Source: Bacillota bacterium
GTDB lineage: Bacteria > Bacillota > Clostridia > Christensenellales > SZUA-584
Direction of reading: 5' to 3'
Length of the DNA: 64,000 nucleotides
Assembly (NCBI GenBank): GCA_023390815.1
Contig: JAEWCC010000035.1
Location: 10,680 to 74,679, forward strand
The position numbers were made by a program, and so were the translations under genes. The notes below the pieces were generated by a model that saw only the letters and a list, made by a program, of their open reading frames with translations, had not been told where the DNA came from and did no database searches. This document shows positions 33,945 through 42,485 of this stretch, in pieces (within the stretch, counting starts at the first letter, position 1; every line of letters begins with the position of its first letter).

Positions 33945-35215
33945 AGAAGGTCGCCTTCCACACGCTCGGATGCAAAGTCAACGCTTACGATTCCGCCGCG
34001 ATGCTGGCGCTTTTTTTACAGCATGGCTATGAAGAAGTGCCCTTTGAACAGGCTGCGGATATCGCGGTGATCAATACGTGCACGGTAACCGCCGTGGCAG
34101 ACAAAAAGTCGCGCGCGATGATCCGGCGTGCCGCGCGTACCGCCAAGGTGATTGTCGCGGGCTGCCTCGCGCAGAAAAGCGCGGAGGAACTTCTGGCGAT
34201 GGACGGCGTGGACGCGGTGCTGGGTACGGATGAACGAAGCCGCATTGTGGATGTGGCGGAGCGGCTCCTGCAGGGCGAGGAAAAGATCGACGCCACAAGA
34301 GACCTCAAGGGCTGCGGCTTTGAAACCATGGTGACCAGCGGGACGGGGCCTCGCACACGAGGCATTATTAAGATACAAGAGGGCTGCGACAATTTCTGCA
34401 GCTACTGTATCATTCCGTATGTGCGCGGGCGCTCACGCTCCCGCACGCTTGCCGATATTGTTGCCGAGGCCGAAACGCTGACGAACAGCGGCATAAAGGA
34501 GCTTGTCCTGACGGGCATCCATATCGCCTCTTACGAAGACGAGGGAAAGGATCTGGCCGATGTGATACTGGCGCTGGATCGATTGAACGTGCGTATTCGG
34601 CTGGGTTCGCTCGAACCGGGCAAATTCGCGAAGGATTTTATCGCGCGCATCGCGGGTGCAAAAAATCTATGCCCGCACTTTCATATATCGCTGCAGAGCG
34701 GCTCGGATTCTGTGCTGCGCCGCATGAACCGGCACTATACCGCCGGGGAGTATCTTGACTTTTTACGCCTGCTTCGCAGGCATTTTGATATGCCCGGAAT
34801 CACCACTGATGTGATTGCGGGCTTCCCCGGGGAGACGGAGGACGAGCACCGCGAGACGATGGAGTTTGTGCGCGCATGCGTTTTTTCGCGGATGCATGTG
34901 TTCCCGTTTTCGGCGCGCAAGGGCACGAAAGCGTATGAGATGACACCCAAGGTTGATAAAACCATCGCCCGCCTCCGCGCGTCGGAATTGATTGCGCTGG
35001 GCGATGAACTTGAAGACGCCTATATCGCCAGCCTTCTCGGGCATGCGGACGAAGTGCTCTTTGAAGAAGCGTCCAAAGCGTTTTCCGGCTGTCTCGAAGG
35101 CTATTCGCGCCGGTATGTGCGCGTGGCCGCAAACGCCGTGCATAACGAAATCAAAACCGTCGCGCTCACCCGCGCGAAGGATAAAGTGATTTATGCTGAG
35201 GAAAAGGAGATTTGA
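33941..35215 (+). CDS. mtaB: tRNA t6A37 methylthiotransferase MtaB
   Basis: 424 residues from a TTG start that overlaps the rsmE stop (TTGA) and gives the family N-terminus KKVAFHTLGCKVNAYDS. It has an N-terminal UPF0004 domain with cysteines for one iron-sulfur cluster, a radical SAM domain with C-x3-C-x2-C (CDNFCSYC, near residue 148) and a C-terminal TRAM domain. It converts t6A to ms2t6A at position 37 of ANN-decoding tRNAs. The AAGGGG ribosome site is somewhat distant (about 11 nt), so reinitiation after rsmE probably matters. Confidence 0.94.
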   Translation: MKKVAFHTLGCKVNAYDSAAMLALFLQHGYEEVPFEQAADIAVINTCTVTAVADKKSRAMIRRAARTAKVIVAGCLAQKSAEELLAMDGVDAVLGTDERSRIVDVAERLLQGEEKIDATRDLKGCGFETMVTSGTGPRTRGIIKIQEGCDNFCSYCIIPYVRGRSRSRTLADIVAEAETLTNSGIKELVLTGIHIASYEDEGKDLADVILALDRLNVRIRLGSLEPGKFAKDFIARIAGAKNLCPHFHISLQSGSDSVLRRMNRHYTAGEYLDFLRLLRRHFDMPGITTDVIAGFPGETEDEHRETMEFVRACVFSRMHVFPFSARKGTKAYEMTPKVDKTIARLRASELIALGDELEDAYIASLLGHADEVLFEEASKAFSGCLEGYSRRYVRVAANAVHNEIKTVALTRAKDKVIYAEEKEI

Positions 35216-35216
35216 T

Positions 35217-35558
35217 ATGGAGGATTGCCTGTTTTGCCGCATCGCTTCGGGCGGCATACCCGCCAAAAAAGCGTATGAGGACGACCAGACGCTGGCGTTT
35301 TACGACATCGATCCCAAGGCGCCGGTGCACGTGCTGGTCATTCCCAAAAAGCACATCGCATCGATCGCCGCCGCAAGCGAGGAAGACTTTGGCCTCGTCT
35401 CGCACCTGATGCGCGTCGCGCAGCAGCTTGCGAGAGAGCTGAACCTCGACAATGGCTTCCGGCTCGTGATTAACACCGGCAAGGACGGCGGGCAGTCAGT
35501 CGGACACCTGCACATCCACCTGCTCGGCGGGCGCGCGCTCGGCTGGCCCCCCGGTTAA
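35217..35558 (+). CDS. HIT-family nucleotide-binding protein (HinT-like)
   Basis: 113 residues from the ATG at 35217, preceded by AAAAGGAG. The histidine triad HLHIHLLGGR lies near the C-terminus (residues about 97-106), with the N-terminal MEDCLFCRIASGGIPAKK typical of the HinT branch, which hydrolyses adenosine phosphoramidates and aminoacyl-adenylates. The gene often follows mtaB in Clostridia, where its physiological role is unclear. It ends 24 bp before the convergent dinB. Confidence 0.93.
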   Translation: MEDCLFCRIASGGIPAKKAYEDDQTLAFYDIDPKAPVHVLVIPKKHIASIAAASEEDFGLVSHLMRVAQQLARELNLDNGFRLVINTGKDGGQSVGHLHIHLLGGRALGWPPG

Positions 35559-35564
35559 TCGCGG

Positions 35565-35579
35565 AAAAAGCGAAGCGCT
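35565..35579 (-). terminator. Weak terminator after dinB
   Basis: On the minus strand a 4-bp AGCG/CGCT stem with a 3-nt loop (35579-35569) is followed by TTTTT. The stem is short, so efficiency is doubtful. Confidence 0.35.
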
Positions 35580-35582
35580 CGT

Positions 35583-36824
35583 TCATTTCTGAAAATAGGA
35601 TATCGGATGCACCTCGTGCAGCTCCTTGGCGTGCCGCTCGACCACCTGCGGGCGCAACAGCGAAGCGCGCGTCAGCGCGTCCGGCCCGAAACGGCTTAAG
35701 ATGTCGTCCTTTGCAAACTCGAGGCTCTGCTGCTTCTGGCGGCGCATATCAAAAAAATTGAGCTGCATATATTTCTCGATGGGGGAAAGCGTCGTGATAC
35801 GCACGCCAATGGCGCGTATGGGGTGCACCTGCGCATCCCAGCTGGCACCGTACAGCTTCATCGCACACTGCACGATCTCATCCGAGATATAGGTCGGACG
35901 CGGCAGCACGGCCTGCCGCGTGATGGACTCCAGCGCGTTGTCGCGCAGCCAGATGGAAACGGTTTTGCCCTGCAGCCCCTTTTTGCGCGCGCGCGACGCG
36001 ACCATCTCGGCGAGTATCAGAAAGGCTTCGCGCACCTGCTCGCCGGTGACGAGATCGCGCACCGTGGTCATGCTGTTGCCGATGCCCTTCACCGTGCATT
36101 CATGATCCACCGCTTTAACGGGCGAATCGTCCATGCCCGTTGCGAACATGTGCAGCATGAGGCCGTTTTGACCGAGCAGCGCCTTCAGCAGCATCGTGGG
36201 CGCGCATGCGAGGTCGCCGATCGTGCAGATGCCTGCTTTCTCGAGCCGAGCGCGGGTGGCGCGGCCGATGCACAAAAGATCGCTCGCGGGCAGCGGCCAG
36301 AGGATGCGGCGGTAGTTGTCGCGGTCGATCACCGTGACGGCATCGGGTTTCTTATAATCGCTGCCCATCTTGGCGAAAATTTTGTTCCACGAAACACCGA
36401 CCGATATCGTAAGCGCTGTTTCCTTTTTGACGGCCTCGCGTATCTCGTTTGCGGTGCTCTCCGCAAACCCCGCGCGCGGGCGAAGGGGCGTGATGTCGAG
36501 CCAGCACTCGTCGATGCCGAAGGGCTCGATGCGCCCGGTATAGCGCTCGTAAATGCTCCGGACGGTTTTGGAAAGCTCCATGTACAGCGGGTAATTGGGA
36601 GCCAGCGTGACCATCTGCGGACAAAGCTGCGCCGCCTGCCAGATTGGCTGGCCTGTCTTGACGCCCGCACGCTTTGCGAGCTGATTCTTGGCCAGCACAA
36701 TGCCGTGCCGCTGCGTAACGTCGCCGCATACCGTTACCGGTACGTTTTTAAGGTCGGCTCGCCCGATACACGACGCCGAGACAAAAAAGTTGTTGAGATC
36801 ACAGTGCAGTATGACCCTGTCCAT
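35583..36824 (-). CDS. dinB: DNA polymerase IV (Y-family, DinB)
   Basis: 413 residues from the ATG at 36824-36822, preceded by GGAGGCGGGT; the apparent upstream TTG lies in that ribosome site. Catalytic carboxylates are Asp9 (HCDLNNFF) and the Asp-Glu of GIDECWLDITPL near residue 100; the finger, thumb and little-finger domains are full length. Pol IV bypasses DNA lesions with low fidelity. The promoter region carries two LexA boxes, so it is an SOS gene. It is a single gene on the minus strand between the dnaJ cluster and galU. Confidence 0.95.
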   Translation of the reverse strand: MDRVILHCDLNNFFVSASCIGRADLKNVPVTVCGDVTQRHGIVLAKNQLAKRAGVKTGQPIWQAAQLCPQMVTLAPNYPLYMELSKTVRSIYERYTGRIEPFGIDECWLDITPLRPRAGFAESTANEIREAVKKETALTISVGVSWNKIFAKMGSDYKKPDAVTVIDRDNYRRILWPLPASDLLCIGRATRARLEKAGICTIGDLACAPTMLLKALLGQNGLMLHMFATGMDDSPVKAVDHECTVKGIGNSMTTVRDLVTGEQVREAFLILAEMVASRARKKGLQGKTVSIWLRDNALESITRQAVLPRPTYISDEIVQCAMKLYGASWDAQVHPIRAIGVRITTLSPIEKYMQLNFFDMRRQKQQSLEFAKDDILSRFGPDALTRASLLRPQVVERHAKELHEVHPISYFQK

Positions 36825-36838
36825 ACCCGCCTCCAACG

Positions 36839-36894
36839 AGAACGTATGTTCTAACTTGATTTTAAGATTCGAACAAGCGTTCTGTCAATGTCAA
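36839..36894 (-). promoter_or_regulatory. SOS promoter of dinB with two LexA (DinR) boxes
   Basis: On the minus strand: tandem TTGACA hexamers (36894-36889 and 36888-36883), an 18-bp spacer from the second, and TAAAAT (36864-36859). Box 2, GAAC-AAGC-GTTC (36871-36882), lies in the spacer; box 1, GAAC-GTAT-GTTC (36840-36851), lies just downstream of the predicted start. Both fit the Gram-positive consensus GAACRNRYGTTC; their centres are 31 bp apart. Confidence 0.92.
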
Positions 36895-36961
36895 TAAACG
36901 GACATATATTCGCGTGGAGATTGTTCATAAAATTGTAAAGCCAAAACAACTTTTGATATAG

Positions 36962-36967
36962 TATAAT
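36962..36967 (+). promoter_or_regulatory. -10 element of galU
   Basis: TATAAT 31 bp before the galU ATG; no -35 of quality was found at the right spacing. Confidence 0.45.
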
Positions 36968-36998
36968 AATACAGATAGACGAAAGAAGGGATAGGTTT

Positions 36999-37877
36999 AT
37001 GGGGAAAATCAGAAAAGCGGTGATACCTGCTGCCGGTATGGGCACACGGTTTCTGCCCGCAACCAAGGCGCAGCCCAAGGAGATGCTGCCTATCGTCGAT
37101 AAACCGACGATCCAGTATATCGTGGAGGAAGCCATCAGCGCGGGTATTGAAAGCATACTCATTATCACGGGCCGCGGCAAGCGTAACATCGAAGATCATT
37201 TCGATAAATCCTACGAACTCGAATCCGAACTTCAGCGACAGGGAAAATCGTCGCTGCTCAGCATGGTGGAAGATATTTCACACCTCGTCGACGTATTTTA
37301 TGTGAGGCAGAAAGAAGCCAAAGGCCTGGGACATGCCATCGGATGCGCGCGCGCATTCATCGGCAACGAGCCTTTTGCGGTACTGCTGGGTGACGATATC
37401 GTCGTTTCTGAAAAGCCCGCGATCGGCCAGCTGATGGAGATGTACGAAGCCCATGGAGAGACGGTGCTGGGTGTGCAGCGCGTGGCGCAATCTGAGGTGG
37501 ATAAATACGGAATCATCGATCCTGCGAATTCTGCGGCGGACAGGCTGCACAAGGTTGCCGATCTGGTGGAAAAGCCTGCGATCAGCGAGGCGCCGTCCAA
37601 CCTTGCCATACTCGGCCGGTATATCATCACGCCCGAAGTATTTGATATCATCGAGCATCAGGAGCCCGGAAAGAACGGGGAGATTCAGCTTACCGATGCA
37701 CTGAGAACGCTCAATCGCTCGCAGGGTATGTATGCCTACGAATTTGAAGGTAAAAGATATGATGTAGGCGATAAATTGGGCTTTTTGAAAGCGACTGTGG
37801 AATTTGCGCTGCGCAGAGACGACCTGAAGGACAGCTTCAGGGAATACCTGTCCGGCGTTTTGAAAGAGATGAAGTGA
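36999..37877 (+). CDS. galU: UTP-glucose-1-phosphate uridylyltransferase
   Basis: 292 residues. The nucleotide-binding signature PAAGMGTRFLPATKAQPKEMLPI (residues 9-31) and VDKPTIQYIVEEA identify GalU/GtaB. It makes UDP-glucose from UTP and glucose-1-phosphate for wall teichoic acid, glycolipid or capsule synthesis. Its partners are not in the window. AGAAGGGATAGG precedes the ATG. It overlaps ahcY by four bases (ATGA), an unexpected coupling of sugar-nucleotide and SAH metabolism that may only reflect compact packing. Confidence 0.96.
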   Translation: MGKIRKAVIPAAGMGTRFLPATKAQPKEMLPIVDKPTIQYIVEEAISAGIESILIITGRGKRNIEDHFDKSYELESELQRQGKSSLLSMVEDISHLVDVFYVRQKEAKGLGHAIGCARAFIGNEPFAVLLGDDIVVSEKPAIGQLMEMYEAHGETVLGVQRVAQSEVDKYGIIDPANSAADRLHKVADLVEKPAISEAPSNLAILGRYIITPEVFDIIEHQEPGKNGEIQLTDALRTLNRSQGMYAYEFEGKRYDVGDKLGFLKATVEFALRRDDLKDSFREYLSGVLKEMK

Positions 37878-39130
37878 TGAGCGAAATCCGTGACGTCACG
37901 CTCGCGCCCGAGGGTGAAAAAAAGATTGCCTGGGTAAAACGCAACATGCCGGTACTCTCCGGGCTGGAAGAAGCTTTTGCGCGTGAAAAACCTTTTAAGG
38001 GACACCGCATATCGCTGTCTATCCATCTTGAAGCCAAGACAGCCTATCTTTGCCGTGTCCTGCAATCGGGCGGGGCACAGATGGCGGTTACAGGCTCTAA
38101 TCCGCTCTCCACGCAGGATGACGTCGCCGCCGCACTCGTCGCGGGCGGCATGGAGGTATACGCCTGGCATGGCGCAACAGCGGAAGAATATGCCCGCCAC
38201 ATTTCCCTGGCGCTGGCGCATGCGCCTCACATTGTGCTGGACGACGGCGCGGATCTTTCCGCGGCGCTTCACGCTTCCGATTCCGCCAAAGCCGAAAATG
38301 TCATCGGTGCGTGTGAGGAGACCACGACCGGCCTGCTCCGCTTCCGTGCATGGCAGCGCGAAGGCGTGCTTCGCTATCCCGTGATCGCGGTCAATGACGC
38401 GGACTGCAAGCACTTGTTCGATAACCGCTATGGTACCGGGCAATCGGTGTGGGACGGCATCATGCGCACGACGAACCTGATCGTCGCGGGCAAGACGGTG
38501 GTCGTCGCGGGTTACGGCTGGTGCGGCAAAGGCATCGCGCTGCGCGCGAAGGGCCTCGGCGCAAAAGTGGTCGTGACCGAAATCGACCCGGTGCGTGCGA
38601 TGGAGGCCGCGATGGACGGCTTCGACGTGATGCCGATGGACGATGCGGCCCCCTTGGGCGATATGTTCATCACCGTCACTGGATGCGCCGACGTGATTAC
38701 AGGCGACCACTTCGTAAAAATGAAAGACGGCGCACTGCTTGCCAATGCCGGTCACTTTAATGTAGAAATCAACGGAAAACAACTGGAGCAAATGGCCCGG
38801 AAGACTTACTGCGCCCGGAACAATATCATGGCCTATGTGCTGGGAGACCGGACGGTCTATCTGCTTGCTGAGGGACGGCTTGTAAACCTCGCCGCAGGCG
38901 ACGGCCATCCTGCCGAGATTATGGACTTAAGCTTTGCGCTCCAGGCGCTCTCGGTCCGGTATCTGATTGAAAACAGCGGGAAGCTCGCCAATCAGGTACA
39001 ATACGTGCCAAAGCAAATTGACCGCTATGTCGCCCGGCTCAAGCTCAAAGCGATGGATATTCGCATCGACGCGCTGACGGACGTTCAGAAAAAGTATATG
39101 TATGGAGACGCGTATGAAGATCAGGATTGA
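37874..39130 (+). CDS. ahcY: Adenosylhomocysteinase-family enzyme (possible S-inosylhomocysteine hydrolase)
   Basis: 418 residues, the short form without the eukaryotic insertion. NAD-binding GYGWCGKGIALRAKGLGA and the catalytic region NRYGTGQSVWDGIMRTTN are intact, as is the C-terminal GRLVNLAAGDGHPAEIMDLSF. It splits S-adenosyl- (or S-inosyl-) homocysteine to homocysteine and nucleoside. The adenine-pocket motif that reads HMT-x-E/Q-T in classical enzymes is HLEAKT here (His50, Glu52, Lys54, Thr55), as in the Thermotoga/methanogen branch, where the inosyl compound is the preferred substrate in at least one studied case. It overlaps galU and the next deaminase gene. Confidence 0.93.
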   Translation: MMSEIRDVTLAPEGEKKIAWVKRNMPVLSGLEEAFAREKPFKGHRISLSIHLEAKTAYLCRVLQSGGAQMAVTGSNPLSTQDDVAAALVAGGMEVYAWHGATAEEYARHISLALAHAPHIVLDDGADLSAALHASDSAKAENVIGACEETTTGLLRFRAWQREGVLRYPVIAVNDADCKHLFDNRYGTGQSVWDGIMRTTNLIVAGKTVVVAGYGWCGKGIALRAKGLGAKVVVTEIDPVRAMEAAMDGFDVMPMDDAAPLGDMFITVTGCADVITGDHFVKMKDGALLANAGHFNVEINGKQLEQMARKTYCARNNIMAYVLGDRTVYLLAEGRLVNLAAGDGHPAEIMDLSFALQALSVRYLIENSGKLANQVQYVPKQIDRYVARLKLKAMDIRIDALTDVQKKYMYGDAYEDQD

Positions 39131-40412
39131 CAACGGCTTCATCATCTCGGCGGATGAGCATGACGCCTGTTTCGACGGTTGCGTGCTGATAGACGGCGAT
39201 ACCATACTCTATGCGGGTCCGCAGGCCCTTACGCCGCCGTTTGCCGCGGATCGCATAATTGACGCAAAGGGCGGTATCGTTGCGCCCGGCTTCGTCAATA
39301 CGCATTCGCATATTCCCATGACGCTGCTGCGTGGCTACGCGGACGACATGACGCTGCAGCGCTGGCTTAACGACAAGATCTGGCCGGCAGAGGCGTATCT
39401 CGACGAGGAGTCGGTATACTGGGGCACAATGCTGGGCATCGCGGAGATGGCCGCGGGCGGCATCACCTGCTTTTCGGACATGTACAATTTTACGGAGGTC
39501 ATTGCGCGGGCCGCGCACGAGGCGGGTATTCGCGCGCTGATCGCCACGGCGGTGATCGATATCGACGGCGGCGGCGACCGGCGGCTGAAGACGGCGGAAA
39601 GCCTGTTTGAAACCGTTAGGGATTATCCGCTTGTAAGTGCGGCGATCGGCCCGCACGCCGAATATACAGTCAGTCCGGCCATGTTTATAAAGATACGAGA
39701 TGCCGCGCTGCGGCTCAATGCGCGCATCCATACGCACATATCCGAAACACAGCTGGAACATGAAGACTGCATCAAGCGCCACGGCAAGACGCCCATTGCG
39801 TTGCTGGAGTCGCTGGACGTGCTGGACGCGCCGCTCATGGCAGCGCACTGCGTGTGGGTATCGGACGAGGATATCGAGATCATGGCGCGCCACGGTGTCG
39901 GCGTCATGTCGTGCCCGGGCAGCAACCTGAAGCTGGGGAGCGGCGTTGCGCGTACCGCGCGAATGCTGGAACGCGGCGTGACGGTGAGCTGCGCAACGGA
40001 CGGCGCATCGAGCAACAACAATCTCTCCATGATGGAGGAGATGACGTTGCTTTCCTTTTTGCAAAAAGGCGTGGAACGTAACCCGGAACTGATTCCCGCA
40101 AAAACGGCGGTAAAAACCGCCACCCTCTATGGTGCCAAAACACTAGGCATGGAGCAGACCATCGGCAGCGTGGAAGCGGGTAAGCAGGCGGATCTGATCA
40201 TCATCGATACGAGCGGCCCGCGGTACTGCCCGAGAACGGACCTGTTGAACCATATGGTGTACAGCGCCAGCGATGCCGATGTAGCCCTGACGATGGTCGC
40301 AGGCAAAGTACTTTATGAAAACGGCAATATCACCTTCGGTGATATCGAAAAAATCAAAGCAAATGCGCAGCGCTGCGCTTCCCGCATGATCGAACTTGCG
40401 AGAGGAGGCTGA
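39114..40412 (+). CDS. mtaD: 5-methylthioadenosine/S-adenosylhomocysteine deaminase
   Basis: 432 residues from the ATG at 39114 (GGAG 6 nt upstream), inside the last codons of ahcY. It is an amidohydrolase-superfamily enzyme: metal-binding HxH in GFVNTHSHIPMTLLRGYADDM, HISET, the AAHCVW strand and CATDGASSNNNLSM with the metal-binding Asp. The family deaminates SAH, methylthioadenosine and 5'-deoxyadenosine to inosyl compounds. Side by side with ahcY it suggests SAH to S-inosylhomocysteine to inosine plus homocysteine; inosine could then go to PunA. Substrate choice is not fixed by sequence alone. Confidence 0.9.
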   Translation: MKIRIDNGFIISADEHDACFDGCVLIDGDTILYAGPQALTPPFAADRIIDAKGGIVAPGFVNTHSHIPMTLLRGYADDMTLQRWLNDKIWPAEAYLDEESVYWGTMLGIAEMAAGGITCFSDMYNFTEVIARAAHEAGIRALIATAVIDIDGGGDRRLKTAESLFETVRDYPLVSAAIGPHAEYTVSPAMFIKIRDAALRLNARIHTHISETQLEHEDCIKRHGKTPIALLESLDVLDAPLMAAHCVWVSDEDIEIMARHGVGVMSCPGSNLKLGSGVARTARMLERGVTVSCATDGASSNNNLSMMEEMTLLSFLQKGVERNPELIPAKTAVKTATLYGAKTLGMEQTIGSVEAGKQADLIIIDTSGPRYCPRTDLLNHMVYSASDADVALTMVAGKVLYENGNITFGDIEKIKANAQRCASRMIELARGG

Positions 40413-40415
40413 GTT

Positions 40416-42176
40416 TTGAAGGGGCTTATCCGCGCTATCGCCGTATTGCTCGTCGCGTTCACGCTTTTTGGCTGCGCGGCCAGAGAACCGCTTGAAAACC
40501 CGGCGCAGTCCGCATCGGGCGGCAGAGCCGACGCGGCGGAACATATCAACCTCAAGGATATTAATATCTCGGCGGATGCGGATGAGACCGTCGTCACGCT
40601 TTCTTTTTTGAGCGGCAGCCGGAACAGCGACTTTCCCGAAACCAGGCTGCTGAGTTTGCCGGAATACCGGGTCACCCAGCTTCCCTCGCCGCAGCGCATC
40701 ATGATCACGCTTCAAAACATCAGCTATTGCGACTATGAGGAAAAGGATTCGTGGGCGCTCTCCGATTTTCTGCGCGGCTTATTTCAGGAGTCTCCCGCAG
40801 ACAACGATTCGGTCATCATCTATCTGCAGCTCTCGCGAGAGGCACAGTTTTCGGTCGAAGAGTCCGAAGGCGACCTGATTATTCGGCTGGAACCCTCGGT
40901 ATCGCAGGAACCGTCACGGTTTTACTGCGTAACCAATTCGTTTTTTCAGCATCAGGAGGGGACCTGGCCGCGGGAGATCGATATGACGCCGGTGCTATGC
41001 TCCGATCTGCAAAACAAACTGCTGATATCGCAGCCTTTCGATACGCGTGAATCGGCGGAGAGCTATCGGGATTCCATCAACACCCAGCTTCAAAACTCGC
41101 TGCCCGGTAATTCGCTGAATGTCGTAGAGCTTGCCCCGGGCGCGCTGCCCGATTATACGAACATCGACTATTCGGTCGCCGAGGGTAAAAAGGTTTTGGT
41201 GCAGCAAGGGACGCCTGTCAATTTGCCGCTGCTGCTGCAGAACGGAAAGTACCTTGCCACAGCGCCCGACGGACGCGTTGCGTTTTCACGCAGCTATAAA
41301 CCCGATGAGCCTGCGCTCCAGCAGAATGCGTATTTAAACTCTGAGAAGCTGTGGATTCTCAAAACGGACGGTCAGGTGCAGAGCCTCGATATCTCGGAAT
41401 TTTACATGATCGACTCCGCACAGTTTTCCTATGACAGCCGTTACATTTGCCTGCTGGATGTGTCGATTGAAAACAGAGTATTATACGTGTACGATTTCAG
41501 TACATCCGTGCTGCTCAACCTCGGCGAGGAAGGGTTCGGGAACCAGACGGCTGCGTTTGCCTGGTCAGATTCCGAAAACAAGCTATACGCGATGACCGGT
41601 TACGACGGCGCGCTGCAAATGCTTTCGTGCACTTTTGGAGAAGATGGCATCAATATTGAAGCGGTCGAGGAACAGGCCGGGGCCGAAGGGCATCTGGGGG
41701 TGTCTCAAGGCAGGCTCTTTTTTGCCGACAACGCGGCAGGAACGATTTATAAAATTGACGATACACGTTCCGAGGTTGCCCCGGGGATCGATTTTCAGAT
41801 TTCACCCGACGGTACGTCAATGGTAGCGCTCGAAACGAACATTGCCGAAAACGAACAGGTATTGACGAATTTAAAGCTGTATGATATTGTGACGGGCAAG
41901 TATAAGGCAATACTGGAAAACGCCGAGGTCGCGTCCTTCTGTTTTTCGCCCGACGGCGGCAGCATTTACTATACGGTCGAGGAAGACGGGACACAGGAGG
42001 CCTATCCTTACGGCCTGTACGCTTATAATATTGCAAGCGGCGAGAATGCGCAGCTTGCATTGTGCAGCACAGGCGATATTGCGGCAGGCAAAGCCGGGGT
42101 AATCTATCTGATTCAGTTTTTTGACGACGCGGAGACAGGGTTCTACGCGACGTATCAATACATTTTAGGACTTTAA
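40416..42176 (+). CDS. Lipoprotein with C-terminal beta-propeller (TolB/DPP-like) region, function unknown
   Basis: 586 residues from a TTG start 7 nt after AGAGGAGG. The signal peptide MKGLIRAIAVLLVAFTLFGC has lipobox LFGC (Cys20), so the protein is anchored outside the membrane. Residues about 45-160 look like a beta-rich AMIN-like domain; about 165-235 resemble a small SPOR-like fold; the remainder carries propeller-type repeats (AFAWSDSENKLYAMTG, FQISPDGTSMVAL, FCFSPDGGSIYYTVE). These assignments come from pattern only. It lies between mtaD and gatC, 3 bp after mtaD, with its ribosome site inside mtaD. A role in envelope or wall sensing is possible but not shown. Confidence 0.75.
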   Translation: MKGLIRAIAVLLVAFTLFGCAAREPLENPAQSASGGRADAAEHINLKDINISADADETVVTLSFLSGSRNSDFPETRLLSLPEYRVTQLPSPQRIMITLQNISYCDYEEKDSWALSDFLRGLFQESPADNDSVIIYLQLSREAQFSVEESEGDLIIRLEPSVSQEPSRFYCVTNSFFQHQEGTWPREIDMTPVLCSDLQNKLLISQPFDTRESAESYRDSINTQLQNSLPGNSLNVVELAPGALPDYTNIDYSVAEGKKVLVQQGTPVNLPLLLQNGKYLATAPDGRVAFSRSYKPDEPALQQNAYLNSEKLWILKTDGQVQSLDISEFYMIDSAQFSYDSRYICLLDVSIENRVLYVYDFSTSVLLNLGEEGFGNQTAAFAWSDSENKLYAMTGYDGALQMLSCTFGEDGINIEAVEEQAGAEGHLGVSQGRLFFADNAAGTIYKIDDTRSEVAPGIDFQISPDGTSMVALETNIAENEQVLTNLKLYDIVTGKYKAILENAEVASFCFSPDGGSIYYTVEEDGTQEAYPYGLYAYNIASGENAQLALCSTGDIAAGKAGVIYLIQFFDDAETGFYATYQYILGL

Positions 42177-42187
42177 CGGAGGGCACC

Positions 42188-42475
42188 ATGCGCATTCCGG
42201 TCTCAGAAGTGGACAAGATCGCTTCGCTGTCGCGCCTGAGCTTCAGCAACGAAGAGAAGGTGCAGTTGCAGAATCATCTGGAGGGCATACTGCATACGGC
42301 CGAAAAGCTGGGGGAACTCGATACCGAGGGAGTTGAGCCCACTGCCCACATACAGGGCAAGCAGAACGTGACGCGCAGCGATACCGTGCGTGCCAGCATG
42401 GACAATGCGCTTCTGACGGCCAATGCGCCGGAAACGGAAAACGGCTGTTTTATCGTGCCCAAAGTGGTGGAGTGA
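42188..42475 (+). CDS. gatC: Asp/Glu-tRNA amidotransferase subunit C
   Basis: 95 residues with the GatC pattern VDKIASLSRLSFSNEEK and LDTEGVEPTAHI followed by a Lys/Arg-rich segment and a final PKVVE. GatC wraps round the GatA-GatB interface and stabilises the amidotransferase. CGGAGGG precedes the ATG by 6 nt. It is the first of the gatCAB set and lies 11 bp after the lipoprotein gene. Confidence 0.95.
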   Translation: MRIPVSEVDKIASLSRLSFSNEEKVQLQNHLEGILHTAEKLGELDTEGVEPTAHIQGKQNVTRSDTVRASMDNALLTANAPETENGCFIVPKVVE

Positions 42476-42485
42476 GGTGGACGGG

